From assembly GCA_023388175.1 (NCBI GenBank), contig JAEWGT010000011.1, positions 310,001 through 374,000 of the forward strand: a stretch of DNA of 64,000 nucleotides. Direction: 5' to 3'. A program made the position numbers and the translations under genes. The DNA is from Pseudomonadota bacterium. GTDB lineage: Bacteria; Pseudomonadota; Alphaproteobacteria; Rhizobiales; Devosiaceae. This document shows positions 1 to 7,653 of the stretch, one piece after another. Under the pieces are notes generated by a model. That model had not been told where the DNA came from. It did not search any database and saw only the letters and a list, made by a program, of their open reading frames with translations. Numbering within the stretch: position 1 is the stretch's first letter; each line of letters starts with the position of its first letter.

Positions 1-240
1 ATAGGGCACGCCGAAATCGAAATGCAGCACGCCCCACATATAGCGCAGATATTGCACATGCAGCGGCTGATCGAGCCCGAGCTGGGCCATCAGCTTTTCG
101 CGCACTGCGGCGGAAACTGGCATATCATTGGCATCGAATGGTCCGCCGGGCACCGCGTGCATCATCAGGAAAATGATGATCGAGACGACGATGAAGGTGA
201 AGGCAACGGAGACGAGGCGGCGGAGGATGTAGCTCAGCAT
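1..240 (-). CDS. Peptide ABC transporter permease (DppB/OppB type), 5' part only
   Basis: This is the N-terminal 80 codons of an inner-membrane permease for oligopeptide or dipeptide uptake; the gene runs off the left edge of the window. Translation from the ATG at 240 begins MLSYILRRLVSVAFTF, followed by a hydrophobic helix (roughly residues 10-28) and then HAVPGGPF and LGLDQPLHVQYLRYMWG, which are typical of the N-terminus of DppB/OppB permeases (TM1 followed by the periplasmic loop). It lies on the same strand as the ATPase and binding protein upstream, so the order is binding protein, ATPase, permease. It is separated from the ATPase gene by 177 nt carrying a palindromic repeat, so a separate promoter is possible. 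The identification is family knowledge; the substrate is not visible. Confidence 0.85.
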   Translation of the reverse strand, partial: MLSYILRRLVSVAFTFIVVSIIIFLMMHAVPGGPFDANDMPVSAAVREKLMAQLGLDQPLHVQYLRYMWGVLHFDFGVPY

Positions 241-312
241 GGGCGGCTCCGGGGCGCCCATGCGATTGTACGTTTGCAATGAGCTTCAGTAATGCCTGGG
301 CACTGGTAAAGC

Positions 313-358
313 GGCTCTATCGCCTCCCTCCCCTCAAGGGGGAGGGAGGGCAAGAGCC
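313..358. repeat. GC-rich palindromic element, family A (half copy)
   Basis: An 11-bp stem (CCTCCCTCCCC at 323-333 with its complement at 339-349, loop TCAAG) is nested in an outer 6-bp pair GGCTCT/AGAGCC (313-318 and 353-358). The core matches the right half of the composite elements at 13.7 and 57.9 kb. It sits in the 241-417 intergenic stretch between the permease and the ATPase gene, which otherwise shows nothing recognisable. It could form an mRNA hairpin. Confidence 0.75.
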
Positions 359-417
359 GGGAGTGCGGCGCAATAACCGGTACGACAATGAGAACTTTTG
401 CGTTCACTGCTGCTCCC

Positions 418-2172
418 TCAATTGGTCACGAATGCCTCGACCCGGTGGCCCGGGGCGATGGCGACGAGTTGGGGTTCGGCCTGCGGTGCCGCGCCGGTCT
501 GGATCGTGGTCAAGCGCGGGGTCTGGGCAGCGATCTCCTCGGCGGAGAGAAACAGCCGCTCGCGCCTTTCACGCGGATTGGTGGCCGGCACGGCATCGAG
601 CAGGGCGCGGGTATAGGGATGCTGCGGGTCCGAGAAGATACGCTCGGTCGGCGCTTCTTCAACGACGCGGCCGCGATACATGACGACGACGCTGTCGGTC
701 AGCGATTTAACGGTCGACAGGTCGTGGCTGATGAAGAGGATCGAGAGGCCCATTTCGGCCTGAAGCTTTTTGAGGAGCCCAATGATCTGCGCCTTGACGG
801 TGACATCGAGGGCGGAAGTCGGCTCGTCTGCGACCAGTACCGAAGGACCAAGAATTAGCGCCCGTGCAATGGCGACGCGCTGGCGCTGGCCGCCGGACAA
901 TTCATGCGGGTAGCGGCCGGCAAACGAGCGGTCGAGACCGACGCGTTCGAGCCATTCGAGTGCCTTTTCGCTTCGCTCGCGGGCATTGCCCAGTCCATGG
1001 ATATGCAGCGGCTCGGAGATGATCTCGGTCAGCGTCATCATCGGGTCGAGCGCCGAATAGCTGTCCTGAAACACCACCTGCATCTGCTTGCGCCATGGCC
1101 GCATCGCGTCGTGCGACAGGGCAGAAATGTCTGTGCCATTGACCAGAATCTGGCCGCGTGATGCCTCGGTGAGGCGCATGGCCATCATCCCGGTCGTGGT
1201 CTTGCCCGAACCGCTTTCTCCGACAATGGCGACGATGCGGTTCTTCGGCAGGGCGATATTGACCTCGCGCACCGCATGGAAATCGCCATACTCAGTGGCA
1301 AATCCCTTGCGGCGCTTGATGCGGTAGGTCTTGGCCAAGCCCTTGAGTTCGAGCGCCGGTGTTTGGTCCTCGGCGCCACGCGACGGCTCGAAGCTGGCAT
1401 GAAGACTGGCCAGGAGCTGGCGGGTGTAGTCGTGTTGCGGCGCATCGAAAATCTGCTGCACCGGGCCTTCTTCCATAACCTCGCCGCGATACATGACCAG
1501 CACGCGATCCACTGTTTCCGCGATGACGCCAAGATCGTGGGTGATCATGATCAGCGCCATGCCGAACTCGGCTTGAACTTTCTTGATGAGCTGGAGGATT
1601 TGCGCCTGAATGGTGACGTCGAGCGCGGTGGTCGGCTCGTCCGCGATCAGCACCTTGGGGCGGCAGGACAAAGCCATGGCGATCATGGCGCGCTGCAACA
1701 TGCCGCCGGAGAGCTGGTGCGGATAGTAATTGAGAATGTCGCTGGCATTCTTGATCTCGACGCGCAGCAGCAGGTCTTCGGCTTCCTTGAGCGCGTCTGA
1801 TTTTGAAACTGTGCGGTGGGCGCGAATGGTTTCGACGATCTGGTGGCCGATGGTGAAGACCGGATCGAAGGCCGTCATCGGGTCCTGAAAGATCATCGCA
1901 GCCGAGCGGCCGCGCAAGCGCGCCAGATCTTCCTTATTGGCTTTCTGCACATCGACGCCATCCAGCACCAGCTTTTTGGCGCTCACCTGAGCGGTGGCGG
2001 GCAGTAGGCGGAGCAGGGCGCTGCAGGACACCGATTTGCCCGAGCCGCTTTCCCCGACAATGCCCAGGCTCTCGCCCTCATTGACGACAAAGCTGATGCT
2101 GCGCACGGCATCGACTGCGCCGCCATACTGGCGAAAGCTGACCCGGAGGTCTTCGATCTCGACGAGGGGCAT
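418..2172 (-). CDS. Peptide ABC transporter ATP-binding protein, fused DppD-DppF type
   Basis: A 584-residue cytoplasmic ATPase that energises peptide uptake. Two complete ABC domains are fused in one chain. The first has Walker A GESGSGKS at residues 40-47, signature LSGGM and Walker B with LIADEPTTALD. The second, from about residue 285, has Walker A GESGSGKTT, signature LSGGQRQR and LVADEPTSALD. Each domain is followed by the oligopeptide-family C-terminal segment (HDYTRQLL, HPYTRALLDAVP). Fused two-domain ATPases of this length are common in Hyphomicrobiales dipeptide or glutathione-like transporters (GsiA type). The gene follows the binding protein after 67 nt that contain a 12-bp stem-loop. 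The start at 2172 has an AAAAAGG ribosome site. Substrate is not determined. Confidence 0.93.
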   Translation of the reverse strand: MPLVEIEDLRVSFRQYGGAVDAVRSISFVVNEGESLGIVGESGSGKSVSCSALLRLLPATAQVSAKKLVLDGVDVQKANKEDLARLRGRSAAMIFQDPMTAFDPVFTIGHQIVETIRAHRTVSKSDALKEAEDLLLRVEIKNASDILNYYPHQLSGGMLQRAMIAMALSCRPKVLIADEPTTALDVTIQAQILQLIKKVQAEFGMALIMITHDLGVIAETVDRVLVMYRGEVMEEGPVQQIFDAPQHDYTRQLLASLHASFEPSRGAEDQTPALELKGLAKTYRIKRRKGFATEYGDFHAVREVNIALPKNRIVAIVGESGSGKTTTGMMAMRLTEASRGQILVNGTDISALSHDAMRPWRKQMQVVFQDSYSALDPMMTLTEIISEPLHIHGLGNARERSEKALEWLERVGLDRSFAGRYPHELSGGQRQRVAIARALILGPSVLVADEPTSALDVTVKAQIIGLLKKLQAEMGLSILFISHDLSTVKSLTDSVVVMYRGRVVEEAPTERIFSDPQHPYTRALLDAVPATNPRERRERLFLSAEEIAAQTPRLTTIQTGAAPQAEPQLVAIAPGHRVEAFVTN

Positions 2173-2194
2173 GGTTCGACCTTTTTGGGAGGGC

Positions 2195-2225
2195 GCGTCT
2201 CCCGGCGGGGCAGGCCGGGAGACGC
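2195..2225 (-). promoter_or_regulatory. Intercistronic stem-loop after the peptide-binding-protein gene
   Basis: A perfect 12-bp stem (GCGTCTCCCGGC at 2195-2206, complement at 2214-2225, 7-nt loop) lies between the binding-protein stop codon and the ATPase start. On the minus strand it is not followed by a T-run, so it looks like an mRNA-stabilising or processing hairpin rather than a terminator. That role is inferred from its position. Confidence 0.7.
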
Positions 2226-2239
2226 AGTTTGATCGCAGA

Positions 2240-3841
2240 CTACTTCGTCAAGTGCGTGAAGAAGTAGTGGCCGAGGCGATCAAGGGGTGTGAAGCCCAGC
2301 GAATTGGGCTCGGACGCTTCGCCACCAAGGCCGTCAGAGATGACAGCGGTGGTGATCGGGTGGACCAGCGGCACGATCAGGCCCTGGTCGATCATGACCT
2401 GCTCGGCCTGCGCATAGAGATCGTAGCGAGTGTCCCAATCGCTCTCGGAATCGGCCTCGGCAACCAGCGCGTCATATTCCGGGATGAAATAGCCGTGGCG
2501 GCCGCCATTGAAGAAGATGCCGTAGAAATTGGACGGATCGAGATAGTCATATTCATAGGGCGCGATGAAGATGTTGTTCTTCTTGCCACGCAGCCCGTCC
2601 ATCCATTCGGCGCCCGGCAGCGAGCGGATCGACATGGTGATGCCCAGATGCTCGGCGAACTCGGCCTGCAGATACTGCGCCATGGCCGGGATGATGGCGC
2701 CATTGTAGCCGCCCTCTTCGCGGATCCACAGATCGATCTCGGGGAAGCCCTCGCCATTGGGATAGCCGGCAGCGGCCAGATATTCCTTGGCCTTTTCAGG
2801 GTCGAAGGTGGCCTGGGCGACCACATCGGGATTGTAGCCAGGATAGCCGGGCGGCAGGATTGAACCGGCCGGAATGGCGATGTCCCTGAGAACCGTCGAG
2901 GTCAGCTCCTCGCGGTCGATCGCGTGGTAAAAGGCGCGGCGCACATCCACATTGTTGAACGGCTCGGCATCGAGGTCGTAGGAAATGTAGGAGGTGGCGA
3001 ACACCGCGTTGCGGCGGATGCCGTCGGGGAAGCGGCCTTCGGCCACGGGCACCTGCCCGGTATTGAGGAAGGTATAGTCGGCATCGCCAGCGAGGAAGGC
3101 GGGCAGGCCGACTTCAGGGGCGCCAAGGCTGGGATCGACTTCGAGACGGTCGATCTGGGCCTGCCAGGGTCCGGTATAGGTTTCTGACTTGGTGAAGACG
3201 ACAGCGTTGTTGGACTTCTCCCAGCTCTCGATGGAGAAGGGGCCGGACGAGACGATAGAGTCGACATTGAGCGCCCAGTCGTCGCCGAGTTCATCGACCT
3301 TATGCTTGGGCACGGGATACCAGAGGCTGGTGACCGAAGGCAGATAGGGCTTTGGCGCGACGGTGGTGACTTCGATGGTGAGGTCATCGACGGCGACAAG
3401 GCCAAGCTCGGATACGTCGGCGCCGCTTTCGGTCACTTCCTTCCAGCCCTTGATGCCGCCGGCAAAGTCCCAATACCAGGCGAAATCATAGCCATCGGTC
3501 GCGGCGCGCTGGAGGGCGAAGACATAGTCTTCGGCGGTCAGCGGCTCGCCATCGGACCAGACCAGGCCTTCGCGCAGCTTGAAGGTCCAGGTAAGGCCGT
3601 CTTCGGACTGGCTCCAGCTTTCCGCCGCCATGGGGGTCAGCTCGAATTCCTTGTCGAAAGTGGCGATCGGCACCTGCAGCAATTCGGCAAAGGTGGCCCG
3701 GTCATAGACCGTTTTCATATAGTCCATATAGGTGCCAGTGGTGGACTGGCCGGGCGCCAGAACGCTCGATTGTGCCATGGCCGGCAGGGTGAGTGCCGTA
3801 GCGATGGCAAGCGTAAGGGCTTGTTTCCGCAAGATATTCAT
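2240..3841 (-). CDS. Periplasmic peptide-binding protein, SBP family 5
   Basis: A 533-residue extracytoplasmic solute-binding protein that captures peptides for the adjacent ABC transporter. I chose the ATG at 3841 because it is preceded by AAGGAGAGGG and starts a good signal peptide: MNILRKQ, hydrophobic stretch to residue 20, then AMA before a likely cleavage after residue 23. The open frame extends 77 codons upstream but that part is low-quality sequence. Family-5 features include the region around MAAESWSQSEDGLTWTFKLR and LTAEDYVFALQRA, plus the C-terminal PLVHPITTAVIS. Length is normal for DppA/OppA relatives. It is the first gene of the minus-strand transporter operon; a strong hairpin follows its stop codon. 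Dipeptide, opine or other oligopeptide specificity cannot be told from sequence alone. Confidence 0.92.
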   Translation of the reverse strand: MNILRKQALTLAIATALTLPAMAQSSVLAPGQSTTGTYMDYMKTVYDRATFAELLQVPIATFDKEFELTPMAAESWSQSEDGLTWTFKLREGLVWSDGEPLTAEDYVFALQRAATDGYDFAWYWDFAGGIKGWKEVTESGADVSELGLVAVDDLTIEVTTVAPKPYLPSVTSLWYPVPKHKVDELGDDWALNVDSIVSSGPFSIESWEKSNNAVVFTKSETYTGPWQAQIDRLEVDPSLGAPEVGLPAFLAGDADYTFLNTGQVPVAEGRFPDGIRRNAVFATSYISYDLDAEPFNNVDVRRAFYHAIDREELTSTVLRDIAIPAGSILPPGYPGYNPDVVAQATFDPEKAKEYLAAAGYPNGEGFPEIDLWIREEGGYNGAIIPAMAQYLQAEFAEHLGITMSIRSLPGAEWMDGLRGKKNNIFIAPYEYDYLDPSNFYGIFFNGGRHGYFIPEYDALVAEADSESDWDTRYDLYAQAEQVMIDQGLIVPLVHPITTAVISDGLGGEASEPNSLGFTPLDRLGHYFFTHLTK

Positions 3842-3977
3842 AGCTCCCTCTCCTTGTGCAGAGCTGACTTCATGTTCCCTGATGCGCCAGGCCCCGTTCC
3901 CTCTGGGTCTGGTCACTTGCTTGTTGCCGCGCATTCTGCGCGGGTGGCTGATTGTCCCAAAAATCTGCCAGATGACA

Positions 3978-3989
3978 TATGTCTGACAA
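3978..3989. promoter_or_regulatory. TGTCTGACA motif upstream of the peptide-transporter operon
   Basis: TATGTCTGACAA contains the palindrome core TGTC-T-GACA, overlapping a second palindrome GACATATGTC (3974-3983). The same 11-mer TATGTCTGACA recurs at 6471. The form resembles operators of GntR/FadR-type regulators. It lies 137 nt before the binding-protein start in the 3842-4082 gap, where nothing else is recognisable. Function is inferred. Confidence 0.45.
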
Positions 3990-4082
3990 ATCATTTGGGG
4001 CTTGGCAAGGTGATTGCCCTGCCTTTTGCACCTTTTGTTAGCGATTTTTCTGATCGCTCCAAAAGCAGGCAAACTTGCTGGA

Positions 4083-6452
4083 CTAGTGTCGGTGCATCAA
4101 ATTTCTGCAAGCGGTTTCAATGGCTTGAGCGTCGATGTCGAAATGACGGTAGAGGTCGTTGACTGTGCCGGTCTGGCCGAAATGCTCGACGCCCAAAGCA
4201 ATTGTACGATGGCCAAGGACGCTGCCCAGCCAGCCCAAGGTTGCCGGATGGGCGTCGATGGCGGTTACGAGGCCGGCGCGATGTGGGACTTCGGACAATA
4301 GTTTTTCTATGTGGCTCAGGCTTTTATCACCATGGAGGCGTGCCCGCTGCGCTGCTTGCCAGCCAGCATTGAGGCGGTCGGCCGAGGTGACGGCGAGCAC
4401 GGCGACATTGCGCTGGTCGCCGCCAATGCTGGCTGCGGCCGCGACGGCTTCGCTGGCCAGCACGCCCTGATAGGCGATCACGACCTCGCATTCGGGGCTT
4501 GGCGGCTTTAGCCAATAAGCTCCCGCAATGACCGAATTGGTGAGCAGGCTGTTAACCTCCCGAGGCACCTGATCGATGCTACGGGTAGATAAACGCAGAT
4601 AGACCGAGCCACCTGTTAGATCGCGTGGCCAATCGGCGAGATCGGGCCGCGCATCGCCCGAGCGCTGCATGTAATCGAAGGCCCAGTCGATAATGATGGC
4701 GAGCTCGTCGGCAAAGGCAGGCTCGAAGCTCGCCAGTCCATCCTGCGCCATGCCGATCAGCGGCGAAGCAATGGATTGATGCGCGCCACCTTCGCCTGCC
4801 AGCGAGACGCCGGACGGGGTGGCGACGAGCAGGAACCGCGCGTCCTGATAGCAGGCGTAGTTCAACGCATCTAGGCCGCGGGCGATGAAGGGGTCGTAAA
4901 GCGTGCCGATGGGCAGCAGGCGTTCGCCGAACAGGGAATGGGAGAGCCCCGCCGCGCCCAGCATCAGGAACAGGTTCATCTCGGCAATGCCCAGTTCGAG
5001 ATGCTGTCCATCGGGCGCGAAGCGCCATTTCTGGGTCGAGGGAATGGCTTCCTTCTGGAACAGGTCGGCCATTTCCTTTGAGGCGAACAGATTGCGGCGA
5101 TTGACCCAGGCACCGAGATTGGTCGAGACGGTCACGTCCGGCGAGGTGGTGACGATGCGGCGGGCCAGATCACTATCGGTCCTGGCGATGGCATCGAGAA
5201 TTTTGCCGAATGCGGCCTGGGTAGAGGTCGGACCGGTGCCGATGAATTGCGGGCCGATGGTGGGCACGGCAGGCGAGGTGAGGCGGCGCGAGGCCTTGGT
5301 GTTGAAGGGAACGGTGTCGAGAAAGGCTTGCAGCGCTTCGGGCTGGTCGAGGCCCTCGAAGAGATCCCATTCGTGGCCGGTGCGGACATTGTGGGCCTGC
5401 TGCAATTGCGCGATCTGGGCGCTGGTCATCTGCCCGGCATGATTGTCCTTGTGCCCGGCCAGCGGCGTGCCCCAGCCCTTGACGGTGTAGGCGATGAAAA
5501 CAGTCGGGTCGTCGCTGCCGGCGGCCTCGAACTGTTCGAGCAGGCTTTCGACGCAATGGCCGCCCAGATTAGCCATCAGCGCGGCGAGTTCATCATCGCT
5601 GCGGCGGGCGAGGAGGGCGGAGACTTCGCCCTGATCGCCGATTTCGTCATTGAGGCGCTCGCGCCAGGCCGCGCCGCCACGGAACATCAGGGCGGAGTAG
5701 AGCGCATTGGGAGCGGCGTCGATCCAAGCCTTGAGACGCTCGCCGCCCGGCTCGGCAAAGGCGGCGCGTTGCAGCGCGCCATATTTGAGCGTGACCACTT
5801 TCCAGCCGAAAGCGGTGAAAATGGCTTCGATCCGGTCGTAAAGCCCTTCGCGCACCACGCCGTCGAGGCTTTGGCGGTTGTAGTCGATGATCCACCAGCA
5901 ATTGCGCAGACCATGCTTCCAGCCTTCGAGCAGGCATTCATAGATATTGCCCTCGTCCAGTTCCGCATCACCGGCCAGCGCAATCATCCGGCCCTTGGGG
6001 ACGTCATTGCGAGCCCAGTCCTTGGCGCGGACATAGTCCTGCACCATGGAAGCGAAGGCCGAAAAGGCGACGCCCAGACCCACCGAGCCGGTGGAGATAT
6101 CGACATCGTCAGTGTCCTTGGTCCGCGAGGGATAGGATTGCGCGCCGCCAAAGGCGCGAAAATCGATGAGCTTCTGTTTTGTCTGCCGGCCCATGAGATA
6201 TTGGATGGCGTGAAAGACCGGCGCCGCATGCGGCTTGACCGCCACCCGGTCCTCGGGCTTGAGCACGCCGAAATAGAGCGTGGAGAGCAGGGCGGCCATG
6301 GAGGCGGAACTGGCCTGATGTCCGCCGACCTTCACGCCATCGACATTGGGGCGGATATGATTGGCATGGTGGATCATCCAGCTCGCCAGCCAGAGTGATT
6401 TTTGCGTCAGCGCCTCGATTGCCTCAACGCGCCCGATGCCCTTGCCTGTCAT
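4083..6452 (-). CDS. AceE-like homodimeric 2-oxoacid dehydrogenase E1 (transketolase-fold)
   Basis: A 789-residue thiamine-diphosphate enzyme of the AceE/transketolase superfamily, expected to decarboxylate a 2-oxoacid (pyruvate or 2-oxobutyrate) as the E1 part of a dehydrogenase complex. The ThDP-binding region GDAELDEGNIYE followed by DYNRQSLDG is clear at about residues 165-200, and the early HANHIRPN and KVGGHQASSASM segments are typical of AceE. I chose the ATG at 6452, not the upstream ATG at 6482, because GGGAGGT lies just before it and the upstream codons overlap a palindrome. No E2 or E3 gene is adjacent. A divergent Lrp regulator lies 115 nt away, the arrangement known for mdeR/mdeB of Pseudomonas putida, where MdeB is an E1 homologue; methionine gamma-lyase is not here. 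Substrate is uncertain. Confidence 0.8.
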   Translation of the reverse strand: MTGKGIGRVEAIEALTQKSLWLASWMIHHANHIRPNVDGVKVGGHQASSASMAALLSTLYFGVLKPEDRVAVKPHAAPVFHAIQYLMGRQTKQKLIDFRAFGGAQSYPSRTKDTDDVDISTGSVGLGVAFSAFASMVQDYVRAKDWARNDVPKGRMIALAGDAELDEGNIYECLLEGWKHGLRNCWWIIDYNRQSLDGVVREGLYDRIEAIFTAFGWKVVTLKYGALQRAAFAEPGGERLKAWIDAAPNALYSALMFRGGAAWRERLNDEIGDQGEVSALLARRSDDELAALMANLGGHCVESLLEQFEAAGSDDPTVFIAYTVKGWGTPLAGHKDNHAGQMTSAQIAQLQQAHNVRTGHEWDLFEGLDQPEALQAFLDTVPFNTKASRRLTSPAVPTIGPQFIGTGPTSTQAAFGKILDAIARTDSDLARRIVTTSPDVTVSTNLGAWVNRRNLFASKEMADLFQKEAIPSTQKWRFAPDGQHLELGIAEMNLFLMLGAAGLSHSLFGERLLPIGTLYDPFIARGLDALNYACYQDARFLLVATPSGVSLAGEGGAHQSIASPLIGMAQDGLASFEPAFADELAIIIDWAFDYMQRSGDARPDLADWPRDLTGGSVYLRLSTRSIDQVPREVNSLLTNSVIAGAYWLKPPSPECEVVIAYQGVLASEAVAAAASIGGDQRNVAVLAVTSADRLNAGWQAAQRARLHGDKSLSHIEKLLSEVPHRAGLVTAIDAHPATLGWLGSVLGHRTIALGVEHFGQTGTVNDLYRHFDIDAQAIETACRNLMHRH

Positions 6453-6470
6453 ACCGACCTCCCATTCCGA

Positions 6471-6482
6471 TATGTCTGACAT
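6471..6482. promoter_or_regulatory. Palindrome ATGTCTGACAT upstream of the E1-like gene
   Basis: A perfect odd-centred 11-bp palindrome (ATGTC-T-GACAT) lies about 20 nt upstream of the chosen E1 start and within the divergent region shared with the Lrp gene. The 11-mer TATGTCTGACA is identical to the one at 3978, suggesting co-regulation of the two minus-strand operons by one factor. The regulator identity is unknown. Confidence 0.45.
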
Positions 6483-6567
6483 TGCACCTTGCCGGGAGAC
6501 GATTCCTGTCTATCTTGGGCGCTGGGTGCGCCTGTTGCGCATGATAGTTAAACATGGGGCGTCAAAA

Positions 6568-7044
6568 ATGGCAGAAACAGCCAATAGCGAGATCGACCCG
6601 CTGGACCGGCGCATTTTGCGCGCCTTGCAGGAGGACGGTCGGATGACCGTGCAAGCACTGGCCGACAGGGTGGGGCTTTCGCCGTCGCCCTGTCTGCGCC
6701 GCGTGCGGCAGTTGGAAAAGGCGGGCGTGATTTCCGGCTATAGCGCCAATATCGAACAGAAGGCGGTGGGCCTGCCGGTGTCTGTCTTCATTTCCATCAA
6801 GCTCGAACGCCAGCGCGCCGGCAATCTCGATGCGTTCGGGGCCGCAATCAGCCGCTGGGCCGAAGTGATGGAATGTTACCTGATGACCGGCCAGTTCGAC
6901 TTCCTGCTGCGCGTGGTCTGCGCCGACCTTGAAGCCTATGAACACTTCCTGCGCGACAAGCTGACCCAGCTCGAAGGCGTGGCCTCCATCGAGAGCAGTT
7001 TCTCGCTGGGTGCGGTTAAATTTTCGCGGGTGCTGCCGCTGTGA
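6568..7044 (+). CDS. Lrp/AsnC family transcriptional regulator
   Basis: A 158-residue DNA-binding regulator with an N-terminal winged helix-turn-helix (IDPLDRRILRALQEDGRMTV, then LADRVGLSPSPCLRRVRQLEKAGVI) and a C-terminal RAM ligand/oligomerisation domain (MECYLMTGQFDFLLRVV, then LEGVASIESSFSLGAVK). The start at 6568 gives the canonical Lrp N-terminus; ATGs further upstream in frame add non-homologous residues. It is divergent from the AceE-like E1 gene and probably responds to an amino acid whose oxoacid product feeds that enzyme. This is inference from neighbourhood, by analogy with mdeR in Pseudomonas putida. Confidence 0.9.
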   Translation: MAETANSEIDPLDRRILRALQEDGRMTVQALADRVGLSPSPCLRRVRQLEKAGVISGYSANIEQKAVGLPVSVFISIKLERQRAGNLDAFGAAISRWAEVMECYLMTGQFDFLLRVVCADLEAYEHFLRDKLTQLEGVASIESSFSLGAVKFSRVLPL

Positions 7045-7050
7045 CCGCCG

Positions 7051-7464
7051 TTATTTCGAGGCCTGCAGAGGGGCCGGTGGGCGATAGGCCTGTCGCGGGC
7101 TCTCGGTGGTGGTCAGGCGTTCGGAAACCCAGCCCTCAAGGGTTGGATTGAGATCGACCAGCAGCCAGCCATTCTTGCGGTCGAGCACGCGAAGCGGGGT
7201 GCCGCGCGGCAGGGCCATGATCAGATCGGCATTGGTATCCGGCGCGTGGCGTACATTGAGCGAGGCGACATTGACATAGCGCGGCGTGTTCAACGGCAGT
7301 GACGCGGCGGGCGCCTGCCTTGCAGGAGCGGCGGATGCCGACCTCTGCACCGGCACGGATGCGCTGCCCGGATTGCCAATGATCCCGAACTGGACAATGG
7401 CAAAGCCCAGAAGGCCCAGAATTGCCCAGCCGATAAGGTTCGATTGCTGCTTCTTTCTGGCCAT
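7051..7464 (-). CDS. Membrane-anchored SH3-domain protein
   Basis: A 137-residue protein with a basic N-terminus (MARKKQQ), one transmembrane helix at about residues 9-28 (LIGWAILGLLGFAIVQFGI), a short linker rich in Ala, Ser and Pro, then a bacterial SH3 (SH3_3) domain at about residues 65-125 with the characteristic VASLNVRHAPDTNADLI and GWLLVDL...GWVSERL segments. Such domains usually face the periplasm and bind peptidoglycan or proteins. The start at 7464 was preferred because it places the positive cluster directly before the helix; the frame remains open about 55 codons further upstream. It converges tail-to-tail with the Lrp gene. Specific function unknown. Confidence 0.8.
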   Translation of the reverse strand: MARKKQQSNLIGWAILGLLGFAIVQFGIIGNPGSASVPVQRSASAAPARQAPAASLPLNTPRYVNVASLNVRHAPDTNADLIMALPRGTPLRVLDRKNGWLLVDLNPTLEGWVSERLTTTESPRQAYRPPAPLQASK

Positions 7465-7653
7465 CCAAACCCGCCTTTGTTCCCGGCCATTCTGCGGCAA
7501 GGGTCTTAACACAAGGCGCATGGGACACTGTTTTCGGGCCTGTCCACAGGACAAGTCATGCCGGGTCGGCGCTGCCCCGTGAAAATCTTTGCAGCGAGTG
7601 GTCTTAATCGGCTCTGATGCGTTGGTGTGCACTGTCCAGGGAAAGACAACTGC

